A stretch of 9,193 nt of DNA from Sphingobium sp. (lineage in GTDB: Bacteria; Pseudomonadota; Alphaproteobacteria; Sphingomonadales; Sphingomonadaceae): the NCBI RefSeq assembly GCF_003248505.1, contig NZ_QFOA01000100.1, forward strand, positions 1-9,193, read 5' to 3'. The notes under the pieces are model-generated. The model saw nothing but the letters and a program-made list of their open reading frames with translations, was not told the origin of the DNA and searched no databases. Position numbers and translations under genes: made by a program. Shown in pieces: positions 1 to 5,691 of the stretch (positions are counted from its first letter, which is position 1; the number at the start of each line of letters is the position of its first letter).

Positions 1-443
1 CCAACACGGATAGACAGGCTGGGATTATGATCATCATGAGCCGGACATAGGCACAGACCACGATCCTTTTGCCATGTTCCGCCTAGCTTTCGGCAAAGGA
101 CTTCGCCCTCAAATTCCAGTTCAAAAGATTTTATCATCACAGTCTCGCCTGACGGATTATGCGTGATCCATGTTCGAGTTCGGCAACATGTCCACGCGCC
201 ACCGCACATTGTCGTTGGACTTCATCGATGCACTTGCAGAGTTCGTAGCTGTCGCTGCGCACGACCCGCTTTTTCGCCAAAGCAACTTAAGAATTATCTG
301 CCCCATGTCGCATCGGCACTGCACGGCCCGAAGATGCGGAACCATGCGAAATGCTAAAATAGTCATTCGGCCAGCGCCTGGACGGCAGCTGTGACGGCGT
401 TCCCGCCAAGTTTGAGCTCCAGGAGATTGTTTGTGAACTGCAA
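1..443. other. Stretch without a supportable gene
   Basis: I see no convincing gene here. Short open frames exist on both strands around 157-394, but none has a clear Shine-Dalgarno site or a recognisable family, and base composition is less GC-rich and more irregular than in the neighbouring genes. On the minus strand a frame of about 45 codons ending at about 150 has a plausible charged composition but no good start. An imperfect inverted repeat (CCTTTTGCC at about 66-74 against GGCAAAGG at about 92-99) is visible but has no T-tract. The stretch could be decayed coding DNA or the 3' flank of a gene outside the window. Confidence 0.4.
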
Positions 444-716
444 CTATGAAGACTGTTCTTCATCGAAGCGCCGCGCTGCTTGCAATATGTGTCGGCGCAC
501 TTTTCCGGGGGCTATGCAGAGTTGGGCGGCGATATCGTCAACAGCCATTCTCTGAACAAAATAGAGTTCAAGGACTGGCCGGATCGCAGGAGGCACCATA
601 CGGATAATTCTACGCAAGCATTGCGCGTCCTTCCGCACTTGCCTTGCCGCGCGGAGCGCAGCGGAGATGCGCATACATGGCGTATGAGCCAATTTGCTTT
701 TGAAGCGGGAGGGCAT
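444..716 (-). CDS. Small sigma-70 region 4-like helix-turn-helix protein
   Basis: A 90-residue protein. Residues 43-86 resemble sigma-70 region 4: a proline-led lead-in (PPAIRPVLELYF), then a helix-turn-helix with VDDIAAQLCIAPGKVRRHI at about 59-77 and a final basic helix. The N-terminal 40 residues are Arg/Lys/Ala-rich and show nothing like sigma region 2, so it is not a complete ECF sigma factor. Such a protein could bind DNA or the RNA polymerase beta flap as an accessory regulator; that role is inference. The ATG at 716 has AAAGG six bases upstream (723-727 on the plus strand), which supports this start. The gene is divergent from luxR, and a perfect dyad at 740-753 lies 24 bases upstream of its start. 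An isolated fragment of a former ECF sigma factor is the alternative. I am fairly sure of the fold and less sure that it is functional. Confidence 0.68.
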   Translation of the reverse strand: MPSRFKSKLAHTPCMRISAALRAARQVRKDAQCLRRIIRMVPPAIRPVLELYFVQRMAVDDIAAQLCIAPGKVRRHILQAARRFDEEQSS

Positions 717-739
717 GCCAGGCCTTTGATAAAGTCATA

Positions 740-753
740 CTGTCACCGGACAG
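740..753. promoter_or_regulatory. Lux-box-like dyad in the divergent spacer
   Basis: CTGTC-ACCG-GACAG is a perfect 5-bp inverted repeat with a 4-base centre, followed by GT. The arms resemble the CTG...CAG core of many lux-type boxes. It sits 24 bases upstream of the region 4-like gene and 197 bases upstream of the luxR start, so it could serve either divergent promoter. LuxR binding is inferred from pattern and context only. Confidence 0.4.
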
Positions 754-869
754 GTTCCATTTCCCCCATCAGCCTCCCCTTCAGTCCGCTCGATCCTTTC
801 GCACTTGCGAACCAAGCTGACTTACGGATTGAACCGGCACAGAAATTTTCCGTTGCGATGCATTCTTGA

Positions 870-875
870 TAGAAT
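870..875 (+). promoter_or_regulatory. Possible -10 element for luxR
   Basis: TAGAAT matches the sigma-70 -10 consensus at five of six positions and lies in an AT-rich patch about 75 bases upstream of the luxR start. There is no good -35 at standard spacing (TTTCCG at 847-852 is weak), as would fit an activator-dependent promoter. Weak evidence. Confidence 0.22.
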
Positions 876-949
876 TTTCAAGCGTGGATTCTAGCGAGCC
901 GTCGCCAACGGTTCGAGTGATGGCATCCGTCGCTATGAAGGAGACAATC

Positions 950-1705
950 ATGATACAGAGCCAGGAATTCCAGTCGATCATTCAGGCATTCTATGATGCG
1001 AAGGACGAACAGGGCATATATGAGACCTTTGATCACCTCACATATTTTCTCGGTTTCAAATATTTTGCCATTGGCCACCACGTCGACCTGCTCAATCCAC
1101 CGATCGCGTCCTTTGGCATTTCAAACTATTCGTCGGGCTGGCTGAATGAAGTCTTTCATGAGCGGTACTTCATGGACGACCCCATTCACTTCCTTTGCAA
1201 CGGGCGACATGCAGGCTTTGCCTGGCCGGAGTCGCACCTGTTGAATCGATTGAATGAGCGGCATCGCCATATTCTCGAACGCGGCGCGTTACGCAATTTC
1301 CAGTCCGGTTATACGATCCCAGTTCATCTCCCTGGCGAATATTCAGGAAGTTGTACGTTCGCCACTCCGACCTCGGGCACCATCGCTCACAACGTTTTGC
1401 CTGCGGCCTTCTTCGCTGCGTCTCATGCGTTCGAAGCCATTCGGCGTCTGGCGCGAACAGCGGCGGGACTTGGGCTGGAGCCTCCCCCGCAGTTCACCGA
1501 TAGGCAGCGCGAAGTCATATTGCTTATGGGTCAAGGCAAGACCTATGCGGAAATGGGCATGATCCTGGGAATATCCCGCGAGACGGCGCACCAGCACTGC
1601 AAATTGGTTTTTAGGGCGTATGGCAACATCCAGCGGTGCAATCTGATTGCCCGGGTGCTGTATGACGGCATTGCGAGCTTTCCCGAAATGCTGCGAAAGC
1701 AATAG
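950..1705 (+). CDS. luxR: LuxR-family acyl-homoserine-lactone receptor and transcription regulator
   Basis: A 251-residue protein, the usual length for quorum-sensing LuxR proteins. The start at 950 is chosen because AAGGAG (938-943) lies six bases upstream and gives the family length; the open frame extends upstream to 866 without such support. The N-terminal half (about 10-165) is an autoinducer-binding domain. Y60, W64, D77, P78 and W92 line up with TraR Y53, W57, D70, P71 and W85, the first, second and third being AHL contacts. The position matching TraR Y61 is V68. The C-terminal part (about 183-245) is a LuxR helix-turn-helix: FTDRQREV, then GQGKTYAEMGMILGISRETAHQHC. It is immediately upstream of a LuxI gene in the same orientation, so the pair is expected to form a cognate circuit. 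The symbol is the generic family name; the ligand is unknown. Confidence 0.92.
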   Translation: MIQSQEFQSIIQAFYDAKDEQGIYETFDHLTYFLGFKYFAIGHHVDLLNPPIASFGISNYSSGWLNEVFHERYFMDDPIHFLCNGRHAGFAWPESHLLNRLNERHRHILERGALRNFQSGYTIPVHLPGEYSGSCTFATPTSGTIAHNVLPAAFFAASHAFEAIRRLARTAAGLGLEPPPQFTDRQREVILLMGQGKTYAEMGMILGISRETAHQHCKLVFRAYGNIQRCNLIARVLYDGIASFPEMLRKQ

Positions 1706-1709
1706 CAAT

Positions 1710-1722
1710 ACCCAGTTTGGGT
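1710..1722. promoter_or_regulatory. Perfect dyad in the luxR-luxI spacer, candidate LuxR operator
   Basis: ACCCA-GTT-TGGGT is a perfect 5-bp inverted repeat with a 3-base centre, starting five bases after the luxR stop and centred 68 bases upstream of the luxI start. That distance suits an activator site overlapping or just upstream of a -35 region. No T-tract follows, so a terminator is less likely. It does not match the classical 20-bp lux box, and the LuxR assignment is inference from position. Confidence 0.4.
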
Positions 1723-1750
1723 CATAGGCCGTTATTGTCCATCGCACCGA

Positions 1751-1781
1751 TGATGCCTTCTCCACCACCAAGGGAGCATCA
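1751..1781 (+). promoter_or_regulatory. Possible hairpin over the luxI ribosome binding site
   Basis: TGATGC (1751-1756) can pair with GCATCA (1776-1781), and CTT (1757-1759) can pair with AAG (1770-1772) across a bulge, leaving a loop of about ten bases. The luxI Shine-Dalgarno AAGGGAG (1770-1776) is the 3' side of this stem, so folding would mask it. A role in damping AHL synthase translation is inference. Confidence 0.3.
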
Positions 1782-1783
1782 TC

Positions 1784-2410
1784 ATGATCCAGATTTTCGA
1801 AGGCGCGCAGTGGGCCAACGGCCTGCCCATACTTGATGGAATGTATCGCGACCGGAAAAAGATTTTCGTCGATCTGCTGGGCTGGGACGTGCCGGTCGTC
1901 GACGGCGCCTACGAGATAGACCAGTTCGACGACGAACATGCCATTTATGTGGTCGCCACAAACGAGAAGGGCGAACATGAAGGCTCGATCCGGTTGCTGC
2001 CCAGCAGGCGACCGCATGTCCTCGGGAGTATCTTTCCCGAACTGTGCGACGGCGCGATCCCTGTCGGCGAAAACGTTTTCGAGCTCAGTCGCGCCTGCCT
2101 GTCGCCACGCAACAGGGCAGCGCGTCGGCTGCAGGTTCGCAACGCCGTGACGACGGCAGTCGTCGAGTTTGCATTGTTGCGGGGAATTGATCGGTTCACA
2201 TGCATCGCGGATTCCGGCTGGCTGAGCCAGATCCTGTCGCTGGGATGGGACTGCAGGCCGCTCGGACTTCCCAGAGATATTGCTGGCTTGAACACCGGGG
2301 CGCTGGTTATCGAAATCGACAGCGATACGCCCGACAAATTGCGGACAGCAGGCACATATGTGCCCATGCGCATCGTCCATGCCCACGCTGACGGCCGCGC
2401 TGCGGCGTGA
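1784..2410 (+). CDS. luxI: LuxI-family acyl-homoserine-lactone synthase
   Basis: A 208-residue cytoplasmic enzyme that makes N-acyl-homoserine lactone from S-adenosylmethionine and an acyl-ACP or acyl-CoA donor. The family's conserved residues are all visible: R24, F28, W34, D46, D49, R70, F84, E100 and R103 (in YRDRKKIFVD, YEIDQFDD, GSIRLLP and FELSRACL). The ATG at 1784 has AGGGAG seven bases upstream. Length is typical. It follows a LuxR gene after a 78-base spacer with a candidate operator, which suggests autoinduction. Its stop codon overlaps the Shine-Dalgarno site of the dioxygenase gene, so the two are probably translated from one mRNA. The acyl chain cannot be read from the sequence. 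The symbol is the generic family name. Confidence 0.95.
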   Translation: MIQIFEGAQWANGLPILDGMYRDRKKIFVDLLGWDVPVVDGAYEIDQFDDEHAIYVVATNEKGEHEGSIRLLPSRRPHVLGSIFPELCDGAIPVGENVFELSRACLSPRNRAARRLQVRNAVTTAVVEFALLRGIDRFTCIADSGWLSQILSLGWDCRPLGLPRDIAGLNTGALVIEIDSDTPDKLRTAGTYVPMRIVHAHADGRAAA

Positions 2411-2422
2411 AGGAGATACTTC

Positions 2423-3337
2423 ATGACTATCATCGCTATCGACCGGCTGGCGCCGGATACGCACTCATGCTGCACACAACTTGATGCCCACGGCTACTGC
2501 ATCATTCGCGGTGCTGTCCCGCCCCTCCTGGTTGACAGGCTGGCGAACGACCTCGCATCGGATTTCCAATCAACGCCCCATTCTACGGGTCCATTTTATG
2601 GCGAGAAGACGCGGCGATTTCACGGGCTCCTTCGTCGATCGCGCCATATCGGCCGCTTCGCGCTCGATCCACTGGTTGTCGCGATCGTCGAAACCTTTCT
2701 CAAGCCCTGGTGCGATACGATCCAGATCAATCTCACCCAGGCGATCGAAATAGAGCCGGGTGGCCTCCCACAGCCACCTCATCGCGATCAGGACATGTGG
2801 CCGGTTCGTTCTCCTGATGTTGAATATATGATCAACGTGATGTGGCCCTTCACTTCCTATCGGGCGGAGAATGGCGCGACCCTCATCTGGCCTGGCAGCC
2901 ACCGACGACAGGATGATATCGTCATGCCGCTGGAGGAAGCCATCGCGGCGGAGATGAACCCTGGCGACGCGCTGGTATTTCTGGGATCGACCTTGCATGC
3001 TGGCGGCGCTAATCGGTCGCTCGACGCCCGCCGGGGCATGATCATCAGCTACAGCCTGGGCTGGCTCAAGCCTTATGAACTGCCGTGGCTCGCCTATCCC
3101 CCCGAAATCGCCCGTTCGCTCCCCCGGTCCCTCATGTCGCTTGCAGGCTATCAGGCACATCGGCCAAATCTTGGTACCTATGAGGGGCGTTGTCCGTCCC
3201 TGCTGCTCAGTGATGCTGCCGATGCAGCGCAAGGCGCGATAGATATTCTCCATCCCGAACAGGAGCAGTTGATCGCGGACTATCGGGCGGGCCGTCTTTC
3301 ACCAAACACGGCCAGCCAGCCGGGTGATGACGGGTAA
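2423..3337 (+). CDS. Phytanoyl-CoA dioxygenase (PhyH)-family Fe(II)/2-oxoglutarate oxygenase
   Basis: A 304-residue protein. The metal-binding facial triad is visible as H120-R-D122 (in PPHRDQDMW) and H192 (in STLHAGG), with R203/R204 about 12 residues later as the expected 2-oxoglutarate-binding arginine. GATLIWPGSH (151-160) and NPGDALVF (179-186) are typical PhyH-family strands. Members hydroxylate aliphatic or specialised-metabolite substrates using O2 and 2-oxoglutarate; the substrate here is unknown. The ATG at 2423 has AAGGAG (2410-2415) seven bases upstream, and that site overlaps the luxI TGA (2408-2410), pointing to coupling with luxI. I recall luxI next to phyH being seen in other sphingomonads, which makes this a conserved pairing rather than chance. 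Possible roles are modifying the AHL or its acyl precursor, or making a separate quorum-controlled product; both are inference. Confidence 0.88.
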   Translation: MTIIAIDRLAPDTHSCCTQLDAHGYCIIRGAVPPLLVDRLANDLASDFQSTPHSTGPFYGEKTRRFHGLLRRSRHIGRFALDPLVVAIVETFLKPWCDTIQINLTQAIEIEPGGLPQPPHRDQDMWPVRSPDVEYMINVMWPFTSYRAENGATLIWPGSHRRQDDIVMPLEEAIAAEMNPGDALVFLGSTLHAGGANRSLDARRGMIISYSLGWLKPYELPWLAYPPEIARSLPRSLMSLAGYQAHRPNLGTYEGRCPSLLLSDAADAAQGAIDILHPEQEQLIADYRAGRLSPNTASQPGDDG

Positions 3338-3343
3338 TGTGTC

Positions 3344-3685
3344 GTGGCGCGCCGTCGTATTTGCCATGCGCTGATCGAGCAGCCGCGGATCACTGAACGC
3401 GAATTGGGTCTCGACCGATATCAGTGGTCGGAATGGATGATGCTTCTCGATCTCTACATGATCGAGCAGCAAGACATGGAGGAAGTGTTCAGGCAGTTTT
3501 CGCGCAATTCGGGGCGATCAGAAACGACCGGCTATCGCAGGACCGTCGAAATGGTCGATGACGGCCTGCTCGATCGAATCCCCGATCCTCGTGATCGCAG
3601 GCGGAGTTTCATCCGCTTGTCGGACCGGACGAGAGCGAAAATGGACAAGGTGATGGACAGTCTTGCGACGCTGCTGCTCGCATGA
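3344..3685 (+). CDS. Short MarR-like winged-helix regulator
   Basis: A 113-residue protein with a MarR-type core. A probable recognition helix spans about 57-75 (GRSETTGYRRTVEMVDDGLL), followed by a wing with DPRDRRRSFIRLS (81-93) and a C-terminal helix. MarR proteins usually have about 140 residues; the N-terminal dimerisation helices are short here. The only in-frame start that keeps the whole domain is GTG at 3344, six bases after the dioxygenase stop; the Shine-Dalgarno (ACGGG region) is weak, so translation may depend on coupling. As the last gene of the luxI run it may control the operon or respond to its product, which is inference. No effector can be named. Confidence 0.72.
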   Translation: MARRRICHALIEQPRITERELGLDRYQWSEWMMLLDLYMIEQQDMEEVFRQFSRNSGRSETTGYRRTVEMVDDGLLDRIPDPRDRRRSFIRLSDRTRAKMDKVMDSLATLLLA

Positions 3686-3820
3686 GTTCCTGCAGAATGG
3701 TCGTATGAGCGAAATGTCAGTAGGGGTGCAGGACATGCCTGCGGGCCGGGCGTGTCGGTGCCGATTGAAAGCACAGCTACCAAATCTTCCGCGTTGGCCA
3801 GTCGCCGATGCAGCATTGAG

Positions 3821-3862
3821 GTTTCATGATTATTATGATACCTTTCCAGAGAAATATGAAAC
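3821..3862. promoter_or_regulatory. Spaced inverted repeat upstream of the antitoxin, candidate autoregulatory site
   Basis: GTTTCAT (3821-3827) and ATGAAAC (3856-3862) form a perfect 7-bp inverted repeat whose centres are 35 bases apart, bracketing an AT-rich segment that includes TATGAT (3834-3839), a possible -10. It ends 21 bases before the antitoxin start. Toxin-antitoxin operons are commonly autorepressed at such sites. Binding by the antitoxin is inference. Confidence 0.35.
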
Positions 3863-3883
3863 AATCTATTGCTAGGAACTGAG

Positions 3884-4561
3884 ATGGCTGGCGGGACGAC
3901 ACCACATCGAACCCCAAGCAGGCGTGCTGGGCGGGTCGGCACATCTGCGAAACCGCCAGCGGTGGGCCAGGTGCCTACAGGCGCCAGCGATGATCTGGTG
4001 GAAGTCTTTCTCCAACGCGCGAAACGGGCGCTTATGCGTATTGCAGAGCATATGCCGCGCGACCGCCTGATCGAAGCGGTAGGCGCATCTACAGATACCG
4101 ATGTGTTGTTTCGGTCGCTGCGCGATGCGGTTGCGATCGGAACAGAAATCGAGCCTGACACGCCCGATCCTCTGACGGAGGCTTTCCTGCGCGGCGCGGA
4201 GCGTAAGCGCGAATTGCTCAAGGGCGATGGTGGCGCCCTGTCGGCTCAGCAACTCGCTGGCCATCTTGCCATTACCCAGCAGGGCCTGGGCAAGAAGCGC
4301 TCCAAAAATCAGGTTTTCTGGCTCGAGGCGGGCCATGGCTATGCTTTTCCGGCATTTCAGCTGGGCCCGGACGGCCTGTTGCCGGGTGTGCGTGAGGTAC
4401 TCGACGCATTCAACGTCGAAGATTCGTGGACGCGCGTTAATTTCATGCTGACGGGCGACTATCGTCTGGGCGGCGCGCGACCGATCGACGTTTTGCGCGA
4501 GGGGCGGATTGATGACGTGGCAAGAGCCGCCGCAGCCTATGGCGAGCATGGCGCAGCCTGA
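3884..4561 (+). CDS. Xre/MbcA/ParS-type antitoxin of a RES toxin
   Basis: A 225-residue protein. The first 35 residues are basic and probably disordered. A mainly helical middle follows, then a degenerate helix-turn-helix at about 119-148 (LSAQQLAGHLAITQQGLGKK). The C-terminal domain at about 150-220 is the one that blocks RES toxins: GYAFPAFQL, LPGVREVLDAF, SWTRVNFMLTGDYRLGGARPIDVLREG. In the family this domain plugs the toxin active site and the N-terminal part mediates oligomer and operator binding. Start ATG 3884 has AGGA (3874-3877) six bases upstream; an in-frame TTG at 3869 is less likely. It overlaps the toxin gene by about 50 bases, as expected for co-translated partners. The protein is somewhat longer than common family members because of its N-terminal extension. 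Confidence 0.9.
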   Translation: MAGGTTPHRTPSRRAGRVGTSAKPPAVGQVPTGASDDLVEVFLQRAKRALMRIAEHMPRDRLIEAVGASTDTDVLFRSLRDAVAIGTEIEPDTPDPLTEAFLRGAERKRELLKGDGGALSAQQLAGHLAITQQGLGKKRSKNQVFWLEAGHGYAFPAFQLGPDGLLPGVREVLDAFNVEDSWTRVNFMLTGDYRLGGARPIDVLREGRIDDVARAAAAYGEHGAA

Positions 4562-5141
4562 TCCGCATTTCGAGCCGCCCGCTGATCTCGCCTCGCGCGC
4601 CTTGCCGATCGAGACAATTGCTCCTGGCACAGCGCTTTATCGACTGCATCGATCCGATTTAGGGGCGCTGCATTTTGGCAAGACCGGACATAACAGGTTC
4701 GATGATCCGCAGAGCATTTTCGGTGTCTGCTATTTGGCCCTGTCGCTGGAGGGCGCCTTTGCGGAAACCTGCCTGCGTGCCGTCGGCGCGACACTCCTAT
4801 CCTATACCTTCCTGGCGGAACGGTCGGTGACGACAGTGGTCGCTGCCAGAACGCTGCGACTCGTCTCCCTGCATGGGCCGGGCCTTGCTGCGGTCGGCGC
4901 GACAAGCATTATCAGCAGCGGACTACATGCAACGGCGCAGGCTTGGTCGCGCGCGCTTCATGACCATAGCGACGCGCCCGACGGCCTGAGCTACCGCGCC
5001 AATCACGATAATGGCGAACATTGCATCGCCTTATTCGAGCATACTGCCGACGCCCTTTCCGAAACGGCAAACGATCCTCTGACAGCCGATCGCAAGCGTC
5101 TTGGCGTGCTTCTTGATCGATCTAAGGTCTCGCTGGGATGA
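4512..5141 (+). CDS. RES-domain toxin, NAD+-degrading type
   Basis: A protein of up to 209 residues. The RES domain covers about 38-185: YRLHR (43-47), FGVCYLALSLEGAFAET (70-86, with Y74 and E85) and GLSYRANHDNGEHCIALFEH (158-177, with S160), giving the Arg, Tyr, Glu and Ser expected in the NAD+-binding pocket of the family. Characterised members cleave NAD+ by phosphorolysis or hydrolysis and stop growth when freed of antitoxin. ATG 4512 has GAGGGG (4499-4504) seven bases upstream. ATG 4548 would begin at MAQPDPHF, where family homology seems to start, and would shorten the overlap with the antitoxin to 14 bases. The reading frame is intact, so the toxin may be active. Cytoplasmic. Confidence 0.9.
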   Translation: MTWQEPPQPMASMAQPDPHFEPPADLASRALPIETIAPGTALYRLHRSDLGALHFGKTGHNRFDDPQSIFGVCYLALSLEGAFAETCLRAVGATLLSYTFLAERSVTTVVAARTLRLVSLHGPGLAAVGATSIISSGLHATAQAWSRALHDHSDAPDGLSYRANHDNGEHCIALFEHTADALSETANDPLTADRKRLGVLLDRSKVSLG

Positions 5142-5371
5142 CAGACGATGTCGACACCGATCGGGTCGATCAGACCATACTCGCATTGTTGTGGTTGAAC
5201 CTCAAAGTGACAGGCGCGGCCTGGAAAGGTTTCGACTGGGAGGCGATGGAACGGCTGCATGGACGCGGCCTGATTTCCAACCCGGTCGGAAAAGCCCGCT
5301 CCGTTGAACTATCCCCTGAAGGACTTGAGGAAGCCAGACGCCTGTTTGACGAACTATTTTCCTGCCGCTGA
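5138..5371 (+). CDS. DUF6429-family small protein, third gene of the RES-Xre operon
   Basis: A 77-residue acidic protein with the features I associate with DUF6429: a helix ending in LALLWLNLK (15-23), then AWKGFDWEAMERLHGRGLISNP (28-49), GKARSVELSPEGLEEARRLF (51-70). The pattern of helix, LISNP turn, VELSPEG strand and final helix looks like a small winged-helix domain. Its ATG overlaps the toxin stop (ATGA at 5138-5141), and it lacks a good Shine-Dalgarno of its own, so it is probably translated by coupling to the toxin. Function is unknown. The position suggests a tie to the toxin-antitoxin pair, for example as regulator or modulator, but it could also be a passenger. Confidence 0.85.
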   Translation: MTDDVDTDRVDQTILALLWLNLKVTGAAWKGFDWEAMERLHGRGLISNPVGKARSVELSPEGLEEARRLFDELFSCR

Positions 5372-5691
5372 ACGTGCATTCGGCCTGCAGGAAACGTTTC
5401 ACATCACATTGCCACATCGAACCAACTCACGCCCTGCCACCCGTCTGGTTTTCTGTTACGCCGGTGCAGGGGCATCCAATGCGGGCACGGCGCACCAGCG
5501 GCAATGACGATCGCTTAGGATAAGCTGGTCGATATCAAGGATGCCCATCTATTCGGTATCGGCAGTGCAGAGAAACTCTGGAAGCGTTCGAAGGGTTGCG
5601 CTTTCCGGACAGAGCTTGTCTGAAATTTAAAATCAGAAGATCAACGACCTCTTTCAAGAGGGTGCGGCTCAGCATAGTGGATCGACGATTT
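5372..5691. other. Intergenic stretch with possible gene remnants
   Basis: This gap lies between two convergent operons. I see no intact gene. Two plus-strand segments look protein-like but are cut short: RLVFCYAGAGAS (around 5440-5475) resembles the start of a type II thioesterase, and DKLVDIKDAHLFGIG (around 5520-5565) is open but unplaced. Both could be chance. Two small hairpins lie at 5619-5637 and 5648-5661. Confidence 0.35.
5648..5661. terminator. Possible hairpin between convergent operons
   Basis: CCTCTT-TC-AAGAGG is a perfect 6-bp stem with a 2-base loop, 31 bases past the PepSY gene stop on the minus strand. A second stem, TCTGA (5619-5623) with TCAGA (5633-5637), follows in an AT-rich patch. 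Neither has a proper T-tract, so a role in termination is only suggested by position. Confidence 0.25.

Noticed and set aside
163..394. Overlapping small plus-strand and minus-strand frames near the left edge
   Set aside because: No start signals, no family resemblance and several equally long frames in the same stretch, as expected of non-coding DNA.
1343..2464. 373-codon open frame on the minus strand across luxR and luxI
   Set aside because: It crosses the conserved coding sequence of two well-supported genes, shows no domain and looks like an antisense shadow.
2570..3253. 227-codon minus-strand open frame within the dioxygenase gene
   Set aside because: Antisense to the intact Fe(II) triad region with no family resemblance.
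3705..3875. 56-codon plus-strand frame between the MarR-like gene and the antitoxin
   Set aside because: No Shine-Dalgarno, no recognisable motif, and it runs through the candidate promoter and dyad of the toxin-antitoxin operon.
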